Origin: Candidatus Methylophosphatis roskildensis
GTDB lineage: Bacteria > Pseudomonadota > Gammaproteobacteria > Burkholderiales > Rhodocyclaceae
NCBI GenBank assembly: GCA_016708905.1
Contig: JADJEV010000005.1
Span: forward strand, 868,001-932,000
Reading direction: 5' to 3'
DNA: 64,000 nt
The notes under the pieces were generated by a model that was given only the letters and a program-made list of their open reading frames with translations, was not told the origin of the DNA and did no database searches. Each line of letters begins with the position of its first letter. Position 1 is the first letter of the stretch. Of the stretch, positions 16,451-26,483 are shown piece by piece. The position numbers were made by a program, and so were the translations under genes.

Positions 16451-16912
16451 TCAGTTGCGGAATTCCTTTTCGCGGTAGTCGTCGTGGCAGCCCTTGCAGG
16501 CCTTGCCGATTTCGCCCACCGCGGTTTTCAGCGTGGCGACATCGCCGGCCGCGGCCGGCAGCTTCTTCATCTCGCCCTGCATCTTTTCCAGGGCGGCCTT
16601 GAACTTGTCCGGCTCGCTCCAGATCTTGGTGCCGGCCTTGGTCGGCGCACCCTTGTCGAGGCCCGGTCCGAACAGCGGCCCCGGCAGGGCGGACAGGGTT
16701 TCGGCCAGGGCGGCGGCCTTGACGGCGGCATCCTTGTTGTAGGGCGCATCGCCCTTGGCCATCGCACTGAGCATGCCGAACTGGCGGCCCATCACGTTCA
16801 TGATCGACTGGCGATAGCGGATCTGGTCTTCCGCCTTGGGTGCCTGCTGGGCGTAGCTGGTGGCGCCGGCAGCCAGGGCGGATACGGCAAATACGAGATG
16901 GCTGAGCTTCAT
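16451..16912 (-). CDS. Cytochrome c-prime family protein
   Basis: A periplasmic monohaem cytochrome of 153 aa with a signal peptide (MKLSHLVFAVSALAAGATSYA, cleaved before QQAP). It has a four-helix-bundle sequence and the haem motif CKGCH near the C-terminus (GKACKGCHDDYREKEF), as expected for cytochrome c-prime/c556. The proteins bind NO or shuttle electrons. It is transcribed towards the cytochrome b561 gene. Confidence 0.92.
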   Translation of the reverse strand: MKLSHLVFAVSALAAGATSYAQQAPKAEDQIRYRQSIMNVMGRQFGMLSAMAKGDAPYNKDAAVKAAALAETLSALPGPLFGPGLDKGAPTKAGTKIWSEPDKFKAALEKMQGEMKKLPAAAGDVATLKTAVGEIGKACKGCHDDYREKEFRN

Positions 16913-17091
16913 CTGGAACTCCTCGGTTGGGTCGGATGGCGCTGGCGGAATTGCAGCGGCATTCGATGAACAAGCCGGCGTGCCGACTTATTCCACTGCC
17001 CTGACGCCGGCGCCTCGGTGACGGCAGCGACACGCCGCATCTGGCCGCAACACTTCGGGCACGGCAGCGGGAACTCGATGGATGCGGCGGT

Positions 17092-18078
17092 TCAGCCCTG
17101 CAGACCCTTCATGCCCTCGGGCGGATAGCGCTCGCCCTGCACGGCACCCGGGGCGAACAGGCTGTCGAGAGTGGCAATGTCTTCGACGCGAAGAACAATA
17201 TCGGCAGCGGCGACGTTCTCGTCGAGATATCGCACCCGCCGCGTGCCGGGGATCGGGATCACGTGCGGGTGTTTGGCGAGCGGCCAGGCCAGCGCGATCT
17301 GTGCCGCGGTCGCACCGCGCGCGGCGGCAAATTCGGTCAGCGCGGCGGCGAGCTTGCGGTTGGCGGCCAGTGCCTCGCCCTGGAAGCGCGGATTGATGCG
17401 CCGGAAGTCGTCCGGCGCCAGGTCGTCGGCCGAGCCGAACGCACCGGTCAGTAACGCCCGCCCGAGCGGGCTGTAGGCGACGAAACTGGTGCCCAGTTCG
17501 CGGCAGGCCTCGAGCATGCCGGCCTCGGGGTCGCGCGTCCACAGCGAGTATTCGCTTTGCACCGCGGCGATCGGATGCACCGCCGTGGCCCGCCGCAGGG
17601 TGTCCACCGACACCTCGGACAAGCCGAGCCAGCGCACCTTGCCGGCGCGCACCAGTCCGGCCATCGCGCCGATCAGCTCTTCGATCGGCACCTCCGGGTT
17701 GCGCCGGTGGCAGTAATAGAGATCGATGCGCTCGACACCCAGCCGCGCCATCGAGGCATCGCACGCACGGCGGACGTAGTCGGGCGAGTTGTCGATGCGC
17801 CGCGCATACTTGCCGGGTTCGCGCACGATGCCGAACTTGGTCGCCACGATCGGCCGTTCGGGCCGGCCGGCGAGGAAGCTGCCGAGCAACTGTTCGTTGT
17901 GGCCGGCACCGTACATGTCGGCGGTATCGAAGAAGTCGATGCCGCGATCGAGCGCCGCGGCGAGGGTTTCGAGCGACTGGGCATCGTCGTGCGCGCCATA
18001 GAACTCGGACATACCCATACAGCCCAGGCCGAGCGCGGAGACAGACTGGCCAGTGGAACCGAGATCGCGTCGTTGCAT
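17092..18078 (-). CDS. Aldo/keto reductase (YajO/YakC type)
   Basis: A cytosolic NADPH-dependent oxidoreductase of 328 aa with the TIM-barrel signatures LGLGCMGMSEFYG, the catalytic D-Y-K-H set (FFDTADMYGAG, VATKFG, IDLYYCHR) and the cofactor site AWPLAKHPHVIPIPGTRR. The physiological substrate is unknown. The start at 18078 (MQRRDLGSTG) has GGGAG upstream at good spacing; an upstream ATG at 18117 is less likely. Confidence 0.93.
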   Translation of the reverse strand: MQRRDLGSTGQSVSALGLGCMGMSEFYGAHDDAQSLETLAAALDRGIDFFDTADMYGAGHNEQLLGSFLAGRPERPIVATKFGIVREPGKYARRIDNSPDYVRRACDASMARLGVERIDLYYCHRRNPEVPIEELIGAMAGLVRAGKVRWLGLSEVSVDTLRRATAVHPIAAVQSEYSLWTRDPEAGMLEACRELGTSFVAYSPLGRALLTGAFGSADDLAPDDFRRINPRFQGEALAANRKLAAALTEFAAARGATAAQIALAWPLAKHPHVIPIPGTRRVRYLDENVAAADIVLRVEDIATLDSLFAPGAVQGERYPPEGMKGLQG

Positions 18079-18298
18079 AGGATTTCTCCCGAAGTGTTCA
18101 CCCGATCGATCAGGCAACTATACGCGCCCCGATGCCGGTCCGGCCTGGGCGAAAAACGTCGGCGCAATGCGACGCACCTCGACCCATCTGGCGTTGTACA
18201 CTCCGCCAAGCGTCAGGAGACCGACACCACGATGAAGCGCGATGCGCCGGCCTGCAAGCCGCGCCGAATGGACTTCCTGGCTGGCCCTGCCCTGCGGG

Positions 18299-18362
18299 CC
18301 AATATCCATCGGCCTTCCACGGGATGCCAGCCGTAGACCGCGTTTCCATGCGCCTCACAGCC
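18299..18362. repeat. Dispersed intergenic repeat, copy near 18.3 kb
   Basis: Contains CCAATATCCATCGG and CGTTTCCATGCGCCTC in the arrangement seen at 16376 and 26971. It lies in the 337-base gap between the aldo/keto reductase and the pRiA4b-like gene. A 34-codon frame starting at 18232 runs through the repeat and is not convincing as a gene. Confidence 0.45.
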
Positions 18363-18415
18363 GGCCGCCAAGCTGCGGCGCTTCTCGAATATTGTGAACG
18401 ATAGCGAGGACCAAA

Positions 18416-19003
18416 ATGGCCGACCCTGTCCGTCTGCAGTTGAAGATCACGCTCGAACACGTCGAGCCCGCCGTGTGGCGGCGCGTGGTGGTCAGCGATT
18501 CGCTCACGTTCCTGCAATTGCACGACGTCATCCAGCGCGCGATGGGTTGGGAGGATTGCCACATGCACGAATTCGAACTTGCGGGTCCGCGCATTCGAAT
18601 CGGCACCGACGAGCCGGACGGGTTCATGGATTTCGGCGACAGGGAACCGTGTCTGCCCGAGCGCAAGACGCGCCTGGCCGATGTGCTCGCCGGCAAGCGC
18701 AAGCTGCGCTACTGGTACGACTTCGGCGACGACTGGTGGCATACGATCGCCATCGAGAAGCGGCTGCCGGCAGATTCCGCCGCGGTGCCTGCCGAATTGA
18801 TCGCGGGCGAGAACGCCTGCCCGCCGGAAGACTGCGGTGGCCCGTGGGGTTACGAAGAGATGCTCGCCGCCGCGGCCGACCCGGCCCATCCCGAACACGG
18901 CGAGATTCGCGATTGGCTCGGCGACGAATTCGACCCGACCGCCTTCGACCTGCCGCGACACGCCAAGGCGGTCGCCAGTTCGGTCAGGAAACGGCGCCGC
19001 TAG
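18416..19003 (+). CDS. Plasmid pRiA4b ORF-3-like protein
   Basis: A 195-aa cytosolic protein of the pRiA4b ORF-3 family, recognised from LQLKITLEHVEPAVWRRVVV, FLQLHDVIQRAMGW, the acidic/aromatic WYDFGDDWWHTI block and CPPEDCGGPWGYEEML. The function of the family is unknown. These proteins often occur in accessory regions. It is followed, convergently, by the PIN-domain toxin 3 bases away. Confidence 0.9.
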   Translation: MADPVRLQLKITLEHVEPAVWRRVVVSDSLTFLQLHDVIQRAMGWEDCHMHEFELAGPRIRIGTDEPDGFMDFGDREPCLPERKTRLADVLAGKRKLRYWYDFGDDWWHTIAIEKRLPADSAAVPAELIAGENACPPEDCGGPWGYEEMLAAAADPAHPEHGEIRDWLGDEFDPTAFDLPRHAKAVASSVRKRRR

Positions 19004-19006
19004 CTC

Positions 19007-19432
19007 TCAGGCCGACAGAAACGGATTCTCGATCCGCACGCCAGCGATATCCTGGCCGTGATTGAGGTCTTCGGTGAGCAGAATGGTGGCGCCGTTCTCG
19101 ATGGCCGCCGCGAGGATCAGCGCGTCCCAGAACGCGAGCCGCGCGCTTTCGGCGAGTTCGATCGCCCGCAGCGTCGTCCCGAAGTCCGGCGCGAGACCGA
19201 GCCAGACGCTGTATTCGCGCACCACGGCGCGCGCCCAGCCGACACTCGTGCCGGGCAACTTGCGCACCGCATTGGCGAAAAACTCGTTGAGCACCTGAAG
19301 GCTCAACACCCCGCTCTCCTCGTTCCACAGCGCGCTGAGGCGCGCCGCCGCGATCTCGCTCTTCAAGCCGGCAGCCGAATCGAAGGCGTAGAGCAGGATA
19401 TTGGTGTCGACGAAGGTGAGGCCCGGCGTCAT
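19007..19432 (-). CDS. PIN-domain toxin (VapC-like)
   Basis: A 141-aa putative ribonuclease. The PIN fold acidic residues are visible at FVDTNILLYAFD (first Asp), LNEFF (Glu) and SARLAFWDALILAAA (Asp), with a final acidic site in LLTEDLNHGQ. The start ATG at 19432 overlaps the antitoxin stop by 4 bases (ATGA), giving antitoxin-first order. VapC toxins usually cut tRNA or rRNA; the target here is unknown. Confidence 0.9.
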   Translation of the reverse strand: MTPGLTFVDTNILLYAFDSAAGLKSEIAAARLSALWNEESGVLSLQVLNEFFANAVRKLPGTSVGWARAVVREYSVWLGLAPDFGTTLRAIELAESARLAFWDALILAAAIENGATILLTEDLNHGQDIAGVRIENPFLSA

Positions 19433-19695
19433 TCCGCCGCGTCCCTCTCGCCCGCGTCCTTGCCGCGCCGGTAAAGCACTTCGCGCGGAATCGGCTGACC
19501 GCCCAGATTCATCCTGGCGTTTTCCATCAGATCGAGGGCGGCGCGCCTGGCGCGCTCGTAGTCGCGCTCGCGCCGCACCTTGGTCTCGAGTTCGTCCGCC
19601 AGCAGGCGGCTGACACTGGTGTTGCGCTGCGCGGCCAGCACCTTGGCCTCGCGCAACAGCTCGGTGTCGACCGAGATGGTGATGTTCTGCTTCAT
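19429..19695 (-). CDS. Ribbon-helix-helix antitoxin (VapB-like)
   Basis: An 88-aa protein whose N-terminus (MKQNITISVDTELLREAKVLA) is a ribbon-helix-helix DNA-binding fold. The charged C-terminal half (ERDYERARRAALDLMENARM) would wrap the PIN toxin. It is expected to repress its own operon; a palindrome suited to this lies 62 bases upstream at 19758-19772. Confidence 0.85.
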   Translation of the reverse strand: MKQNITISVDTELLREAKVLAAQRNTSVSRLLADELETKVRRERDYERARRAALDLMENARMNLGGQPIPREVLYRRGKDAGERDAAE

Positions 19696-19757
19696 GGCGG
19701 TCTCCGGTTGCGAGCCATGTGTCGATCACACGCCGATGACACGTCGTTGGCGTGTTG

Positions 19758-19772
19758 CACGTATGTTACGTG
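19758..19772. promoter_or_regulatory. Palindrome CACGTA-TGT-TACGTG
   Basis: A perfect 6-bp inverted repeat with a 3-base centre in the divergent gap between the VapBC-like pair and yebC. It could be the antitoxin operator or a site for yebC control. The palindrome is seen; its role is inferred. Confidence 0.45.
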
Positions 19773-19836
19773 ATGCGACGCCGGTGGTACACTGTCCCCC
19801 TTGGCTTGTGGCCTCATATTTTCGGGAGCACGACGC

Positions 19837-20562
19837 ATGGCCGGTCATTCCAAATGGGCCAACATCCAGCACCGCAAGGGCCGCCAGGACGCTAAGCGCG
19901 GCAAGGTTTTCACCCGCGTGATCAAGGAGATCACGGTGGCCGCCAGGATGGGCGGCGGCGACCCGCGAGACAATCCGCGCCTGCGCCTGGCGATGGACAA
20001 GGCGCGCGAAGCCAACATGCCGAAGGACACGGTGGACAACGCGATCAAGCGCGGCACCGGCCAGCTCGACGGCGCCAGCTACGAGGAAATCCGCTACGAG
20101 GGCTACGGCATCGCGGGTGCGGCGGTGATCGTCGATTGTCTGACCGACAATCGGGTGCGCACCGTCGCCGAAGTGCGCCATGCCTTCACCAAGTACGGTG
20201 GCAACCTCGGCACCGACGGCTCGGTCGCCTTCATGTTCAAGCATTGCGGCCAGTTGCTCTACGCGCCCGGCACCGCCGAAGACAAGCTGATGGACGCCGC
20301 GATCGAAGCCGGCGCCGAGGACGTGATCGCCAATGACGACGGCTCGATCGAGGTGCTCACCGCGCCCAACGACTTCGTCGGCGTCAAGGAGGCGCTCGAG
20401 ACCGCCGGATTCAAGGCCGAGCTCGCCGAAGTCGCGATGAAGCCACTCAACGAAACGCCGCTCGCCGGCGACGACGCGGCCAAGATGCAGAAGCTGCTCG
20501 ACGCGATCGAAGCACTCGACGACGTGCAGGACGTTTACACCTCGGCGCTGATCGACGAGTAG
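19837..20562 (+). CDS. yebC: YebC/PmpR-family protein
   Basis: A 241-aa protein with the full family pattern (MAGHSKWANIQHRKGRQDAK, then ARMGGGDPRDNPRLR and GTGQLDGASYEEIRYEGYG). The family is described as transcriptional regulators and, for some members, as helping ribosomes through difficult motifs. The start at 19837 fits the invariant MAGHSKW N-terminus. It heads the ruv-tol block, as in many betaproteobacteria. Confidence 0.97.
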   Translation: MAGHSKWANIQHRKGRQDAKRGKVFTRVIKEITVAARMGGGDPRDNPRLRLAMDKAREANMPKDTVDNAIKRGTGQLDGASYEEIRYEGYGIAGAAVIVDCLTDNRVRTVAEVRHAFTKYGGNLGTDGSVAFMFKHCGQLLYAPGTAEDKLMDAAIEAGAEDVIANDDGSIEVLTAPNDFVGVKEALETAGFKAELAEVAMKPLNETPLAGDDAAKMQKLLDAIEALDDVQDVYTSALIDE

Positions 20563-20624
20563 GCCGGACGCCGACTGCCAGCGCGACGCGCCCCGCCCGC
20601 GCCCTCACCGACCTGGAGACCGCC

Positions 20625-20945
20625 ATGCTGATGACAACCACCCCGACCGTCGAAGGCAAGACCATCCGCAGCTACCACGGCGTGGTCACCGGCGAGGCAA
20701 TCATCGGTGCCAACTTCATCAAGGACATGTTCGCCTCGATCCGCGACATCGTCGGCGGACGCGCCGGCAGTTACGAGAAGACGCTGCGCAGCGCACGCGA
20801 AACCGCCTTCGCCGAGATGGGCGAGGCGGCGCGCGGCCTGGGCGCCAACGCGGTGGTCGGCATCGATCTCGACTACGAGGTGCTGGGCGAGTCCAACGGC
20901 ATGCTGATGGTCGCGGTCAGCGGCACCGCGGTCACGCTCGCTTGA
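20625..20945 (+). CDS. YbjQ-family (heavy-metal-binding domain) protein
   Basis: A 106-aa protein of the YbjQ/UPF0145 family, recognised by VTGEAIIGANFIKDMFASIR, YEKTLRSARETAFAEM and GANAVVGIDLDYEVLG. It is thought to form a pentamer; the function is unknown. Its TGA overlaps the TTG start of ruvC, so the two are translationally coupled. Confidence 0.92.
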   Translation: MLMTTTPTVEGKTIRSYHGVVTGEAIIGANFIKDMFASIRDIVGGRAGSYEKTLRSARETAFAEMGEAARGLGANAVVGIDLDYEVLGESNGMLMVAVSGTAVTLA

Positions 20946-21475
20946 GCGAGGCGGTTCGCATACTCGGCATCGACCCCGGCCTGCGGGTGACCGGCTTCGG
21001 CCTGCTGACCCGGGCCGGCAATCAGCTCGGCTATGTCGGCAGCGGCTGCATCAGGACCGACGAAGCCGAATCCCTGCCGGAGCGTCTGCGCAGCATCCTC
21101 GACGGTCTGCGCGAAGTGATCGCGACTCACCAGCCGACCCAGGTGGCGGTGGAAAAGGTATTCGTCAACGTCAATCCGCAATCGACGTTGCTGCTCGGCC
21201 AGGCGCGCGGTGCGGCGATCTGCGCCGCGGTGCTGTGCCGCCTGCCGGTGGCCGAGTACACCGCGCTGCAGGTCAAGCAGGCGGTGGTCGGCAACGGCCA
21301 CGCCGACAAGCAGCAGGTCCAGCACATGGTGCGCCGCCTGCTCGCGCTGCCGGGCGAGCCGAGTGCCGACGCGGCCGACGCGCTGGCCTGCGCAATCTGC
21401 CATGCGCACGGCGGACAGGGGCTGGGCGGACTGGCCACCGCCGGTTATCGCGTGCGCAACGGCCGGCTGGTTTAG
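20942..21475 (+). CDS. ruvC: Holliday junction endonuclease RuvC
   Basis: A 177-aa crossover junction endodeoxyribonuclease. It resolves Holliday junctions with RuvAB. Acidic active-site residues are visible in ILGIDPGLRVTG, VAVEKVF and SADAADALACAI. The start is a TTG that overlaps the previous stop (TTGA). A UbiA-like and a HAD gene separate it from ruvA. Confidence 0.97.
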   Translation: MSEAVRILGIDPGLRVTGFGLLTRAGNQLGYVGSGCIRTDEAESLPERLRSILDGLREVIATHQPTQVAVEKVFVNVNPQSTLLLGQARGAAICAAVLCRLPVAEYTALQVKQAVVGNGHADKQQVQHMVRRLLALPGEPSADAADALACAICHAHGGQGLGGLATAGYRVRNGRLV

Positions 21476-21482
21476 GCCCACC

Positions 21483-22424
21483 ATGTCGCCGGCCGAACCG
21501 ACGCTCGCCTCGCTGCCCAATCCGCTGCTGCGCTACCTGGCGGCGACGCGGCCGGCATTCCTGCCCGTCACGCTGGTCGGTTGCCTGCTCGGGCTGTCCG
21601 TCGCCCACGCCTCTGGCGTGCCGGTATCGGTGACGACAGCGTTCATGACGGTGCTGTTCGCCCTGATCGCCCATGCCGGCGCCAATGTGATCAACGACTA
21701 CTACGACGCGGAAAGCGGCTGTGACGCTGCCAACGACAGCCGCGTGTTCCCGTTCACCGGCGGCAGCCGCTTCATCCAGAACGGCGTGCTGACCCCGCGC
21801 GAGACCGCCCTTTTCGGCTACGGCCTGCTCGCCTCGGTGGTGCCGGCCGGACTCTGGCTGACGCTGCATTCGGCGCCGGGTCTGATCGTCATCGGCCTAG
21901 CCGGCCTGCTGCTGGGCTGGGCGTACTCGGCACCGCCGCTCGAGCTGGTCAGCCGCGGCCTCGGCGAACCGGCGGTCGCCGCAAGCTGGCTGGCAGTCGT
22001 CGTCGGTGCGGATTTCGTGCAGCGCGGCGCGTTCTCGTGGACGCCGCTGCTGTTCGCCATGCCGTTCGCGTTGCTGGTGGCGAACCTGCTTTTCATCAAC
22101 CAGTTTCCCGATGCCGCAGCCGACGCGCTGGCCGGCAAGCGCACCCTGGTCGTGCGCGCCGGACCGCAGGAGGCGCGCTGGTTCTACCTGGCGATCTGCA
22201 GCTTCGCCTACGGCTGGCTGCTGTTCCTGATCGAGCGGCAGAACCTGCCCGGCGCTTTCGCTGTCGCCGCTGTGCCGGTGCTGCTGTCGCTGCGCGCCTG
22301 GCGCCAACTGCTGCTGCACGCCACCGACCCGCCGCAGCTTGCCGGCGCGATCAGGCTCACGATTGCAGCGGCTCTGGCGCACGGCGTGCTGCTCGCCGGC
22401 GTGTTGCTGAGCGGGGCGCACTGA
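21483..22424 (+). CDS. UbiA-family prenyltransferase (MenA-like)
   Basis: An integral membrane protein of 313 aa with about nine helices. The two aspartate-rich motifs are NDYYDAESG and NQFPDAAADALAGKRTLVV. The closest pattern is 1,4-dihydroxy-2-naphthoate prenyltransferase, but no other menaquinone gene is in the window and the true acceptor is unknown. It starts 7 bases after ruvC and ends 6 bases before the HAD gene. Confidence 0.88.
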   Translation: MSPAEPTLASLPNPLLRYLAATRPAFLPVTLVGCLLGLSVAHASGVPVSVTTAFMTVLFALIAHAGANVINDYYDAESGCDAANDSRVFPFTGGSRFIQNGVLTPRETALFGYGLLASVVPAGLWLTLHSAPGLIVIGLAGLLLGWAYSAPPLELVSRGLGEPAVAASWLAVVVGADFVQRGAFSWTPLLFAMPFALLVANLLFINQFPDAAADALAGKRTLVVRAGPQEARWFYLAICSFAYGWLLFLIERQNLPGAFAVAAVPVLLSLRAWRQLLLHATDPPQLAGAIRLTIAAALAHGVLLAGVLLSGAH

Positions 22425-22430
22425 ACCGCC

Positions 22431-23120
22431 ATGCCACTGAGTCGCGCGCCCGCCGCCGTGCTGTTCGACATGGACGGTCTGCTGCTCGACAGCGAGCGCG
22501 TCGCCCTGGCCATCATGTCGGCATGCGCGGCCGAACTCGGCCTGGTCTGGAATCACGAAGTCGGCCTGCGCATCATCGGCCGCAGCGTCGTCGATTCCGG
22601 CCGGATATTGCGCGAACATTATGGCGACGACGCCCGCCTCGACGCGCTGCCGGGGGCGTTTCGCACGCGCTACGACCGCCACATCGACGATCACGCGATC
22701 CCGCTCAAGCCCGGCGTGATGCAACTGCTCGATCTGCTCGATGCGCACGGCATAGCGCGCGCGGTGGCGACCTCGACCCAGCGCGAGCGGGCCGCCCGAA
22801 AGCTCGAACGCAACGGCCTGCTGCCCCGCTTCGACGCGCTGGTCGGCGGCGACGACGTCCAGCAAGGCAAACCGGCGCCCGACATCTTCCTCGCGGCGGC
22901 GCGCGCGCTCGGCGTCGCACCGGCACGCTGCCTGGTACTCGAGGATTCCAACGCCGGTGCCCGCGCCGGGCTCGCGGCCGAGATGGCCGTCGTGTTGGTG
23001 CCCGACCTGCTCGAGCCGGATGCGGCAGTGATCGCCCTCGGCGCGCATTGCCAGCCGAGCCTGCTCGAGGTCGCCGACCAGCTGCACGCGCTGTTCGATC
23101 GCGAGAGTGTCCGCTCATGA
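22431..23120 (+). CDS. HAD-family phosphatase/phosphoglucomutase-like
   Basis: A 229-aa cytosolic HAD hydrolase. Motif I is LFDMDGLLLDSE, motif II AVATST, and motifs III/IV are GKPAPDIFLAAA and LVLEDSNAGARAG. This is the subfamily of beta-phosphoglucomutase and YniC-type sugar phosphatases. The TGA overlaps the ruvA ATG (ATGA). Confidence 0.92.
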   Translation: MPLSRAPAAVLFDMDGLLLDSERVALAIMSACAAELGLVWNHEVGLRIIGRSVVDSGRILREHYGDDARLDALPGAFRTRYDRHIDDHAIPLKPGVMQLLDLLDAHGIARAVATSTQRERAARKLERNGLLPRFDALVGGDDVQQGKPAPDIFLAAARALGVAPARCLVLEDSNAGARAGLAAEMAVVLVPDLLEPDAAVIALGAHCQPSLLEVADQLHALFDRESVRS

Positions 23121-23695
23121 TCGGCCGCCTGACCGGCACCCTGCTGGAGAAGAATCCGCCCCAGATCACGCTCGACGTGCAGGGCGTCGGCTACGAACTC
23201 GAAGTGCCGATGAGCACCTTCTACAACCTGCCCGATGCCGGCGGCAGGCTCTCGCTGTTCACCCACATGGTGGTGCGCGAGGACGGGCATTTCCTGTTCG
23301 GCTTCGGCAGCGAGGGCGAGCGTGCGGCGTTCCGGCAACTGATCCGGATCACTGGGGTCGGCCCGCGCATCGCGCTGGCCCTGCTCTCCGGCCTGTCGGT
23401 CGGCGAACTCGCCCAGGCGGTGGCGATGCAGGAGACCGGCCGCCTGACCCGGGTGCCGGGCATCGGCAAGAAGACCGCCGAGCGCCTGCTGCTCGAATTG
23501 CGCGACAAGCTGCCGCGAAGCGGCGCCATCGCCAGCGCCGCCGCCCCGCCGAGCGACACCGCGGACGTGCTCAACGCCCTGCTGGCGCTCGGCTACAGCG
23601 AGAAGGAAGCGCTGGCCGCGATCAAGCAACTGCCCGCCGATGCCGGCGTATCCGACGGCATCCGCGCCGCGCTCAAGCTGCTGTCGAAGGCTTAG
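23117..23695 (+). CDS. ruvA: Holliday junction DNA helicase subunit RuvA
   Basis: A 192-aa RuvA. Domain I (MIGRLTGTLLEKNPPQITLD), the helix-hairpin-helix domain (ITGVGPRIALALLSGLS, VPGIGKKTAERLLLELRDKL) and domain III (DVLNALLALGYSEKEALAAI) are all present. A tetramer binds the four-way junction and loads RuvB. The ATG at 23117 fits the invariant MIGRL start. Confidence 0.98.
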   Translation: MIGRLTGTLLEKNPPQITLDVQGVGYELEVPMSTFYNLPDAGGRLSLFTHMVVREDGHFLFGFGSEGERAAFRQLIRITGVGPRIALALLSGLSVGELAQAVAMQETGRLTRVPGIGKKTAERLLLELRDKLPRSGAIASAAAPPSDTADVLNALLALGYSEKEALAAIKQLPADAGVSDGIRAALKLLSKA

Positions 23696-23708
23696 TCAGC
23701 GGGCGCCG

Positions 23709-24203
23709 ATGTCCTCACACAAGCAGGGCTTCCTGCGCAATCTCTCGCTGTCGGCCAGCGCGATTCGACTGGGCATGAACCTTTGGCCGCCGTTCGTCGG
23801 CGCCGGCATCCATGTCGAATCGATCGCCGAGGATTTTCGCGCCGCGCGCGTGCGCCTGAAGCTGCGCTGGTACAACCGCAACTTCTTCGGCACCCATTTC
23901 GGCGGCTCGCTGTTCGCGATGACCGACCCGTTCTTCGCCATCCTCGTCATGCACAATCTCGAACGTGACTACCTGGTGTGGGACAAGTCATCCGGCATCC
24001 ACTTCAAGGCGCCGGGCCGCAGCACGGTGTGGGCGAATTTCTCGATCACCCAGGCGCAGATCGACGACATCCAGGCGCACACCGCCAGCGGCGAGAAATA
24101 CGAGCCCGGCTTCTCGGTCGATGTGGTCGATCACGGCGGCACGGTGGTCGCCACCATCGACAAGCAGCTCTACATCCGGCGCAAGCCGAAGCCGGCAGAC
24201 TGA
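23709..24203 (+). CDS. DUF4442 hotdog-fold thioesterase-like protein
   Basis: A 164-aa cytosolic protein of the DUF4442 group, which has a hotdog (thioesterase-like) fold. Recognisable segments are NLWPPFVGAGIHVE, RWYNRNFFGTHFGGSLFAMTD and SGIHFKAPGRSTV. No substrate is known. It sits between ruvA and the AI-2E transporter gene on the same strand. Confidence 0.85.
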   Translation: MSSHKQGFLRNLSLSASAIRLGMNLWPPFVGAGIHVESIAEDFRAARVRLKLRWYNRNFFGTHFGGSLFAMTDPFFAILVMHNLERDYLVWDKSSGIHFKAPGRSTVWANFSITQAQIDDIQAHTASGEKYEPGFSVDVVDHGGTVVATIDKQLYIRRKPKPAD

Positions 24204-24259
24204 TCCAACCGCATCACGCGGGTGGGATACAATCCGCGCATCGCCTCCCCGTAAACCGC

Positions 24260-25344
24260 ATGGAACTCCACCAGAAACAGGTCGCGCAGATCGCGCTCGT
24301 TTCGCTGCTGCTGGCCGGCTGCCTGCTGGTGCTGCTGCCGTTTCTCGCGGCGATCCTGTTTGCCGGCGTCATCTGCATCACCACCTGGCCGATCTACTCG
24401 TGGCTGCGCATCAAGATGCGCGATCACGACTGGCTGTCGGCACTGGCGATGACGCTGCTGCTGATCCTCGTCGTACTGGTGCCGATGATCGGCCTGACCG
24501 CCGGGCTGGCCGACGGCGTGGCGAAAGCGATCGACACCATCAGCCCGGCCTTCGAGCGCGGTCTGTTGCGCCATCCGCCGCAGTGGCTGTCGGCACTGCC
24601 GCTGGTCGGCGATTCGATCGACAGCTACTGGAAGACCCTGGTCGATAGCCGCGAGGAGCTCATGAATCTGGCGCGCCAGTTCTACGAACCGGCGCGCAGG
24701 TTCGCCCTGCAGGTCGGGCGCCTGTTCGGGCAGGGCCTGCTGCAACTGACGCTGGTGATCTTCATCGCCTTCTTCCTGTATCGCGACGGAGCCGCGATCA
24801 TGCGCGCCTTGCGCATCGGCGCACAGCGCTTCGGCGGTGAGCTGGGCACCCAGATGGTCGACCTGTCGCAGAACACCGTGACCGGCGTGATGATCGGCAT
24901 CGTCGGCACCGCCTTCGCCCAGGCGTTGATCGCGATGATCGGCTTCCTGATCGCCGGCGTGCCCGGCGCCGTACTGCTCGCCGCCGGCACCTTCTTCCTG
25001 TCGATGATTCCGATCGGCCCGCCGCTGCTGTGGGGGGGCGCCGCCTGGTGGCTGTACGATCAGGGTGAGACCGGCTGGGCCATCTTCATGGTGGTGTGGG
25101 GCGTGGCGGTGATCAGCAGCGTGGATAATTTCGTCAAGCCGATACTGATATCGCGCTCGGCCAGCCTGCCGATCCTGCTGATCGCGCTTGGCGTGTTCGG
25201 CGGCGCGCTGGCCTTCGGCTTCATCGGCATCTTTCTCGGCCCGACCCTGCTCGCGCTCGGCCTCGCGCTGGTGCAACGGTGGACCACGAAGGAGGAATTG
25301 AAGGAAAAAGGGGCCCTGCAGATGCCGCTGGCCCAGATCGAGCC

Positions 25345-25348
<4 letters not shown>
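24260..25348 (+). CDS. AI-2E/PerM-family membrane protein
   Basis: A 362-aa inner-membrane protein of the AI-2E transporter family. Two N-terminal helices, a large central periplasmic region (about 90-210) and a C-terminal helix cluster with GVPGAVLLAAGTFFLSMIPIGPPLLW are visible. Members transport autoinducer-2 or ions, and many are uncharacterised; YdiK/PerM is a closer match than a proven AI-2 exporter. Its TGA overlaps the ruvB start. Confidence 0.88.
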
Positions 25349-26406
<1,058 letters not shown>

Positions 26407-26483
26407 GGCCGCGGCAATTGTCGCGAACGCGCGCCCCGGCGCATTGTCGACCGACAGTCCGGATCAAGCCTCGGAGTCCGCGA

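Noticed and set aside
18232..18336. Small 34-codon frame upstream of the pRiA4b-like gene
   Set aside because: It runs into a dispersed repeat and has no recognisable features; a TTGTAC-like promoter element nearby is not sufficient support.
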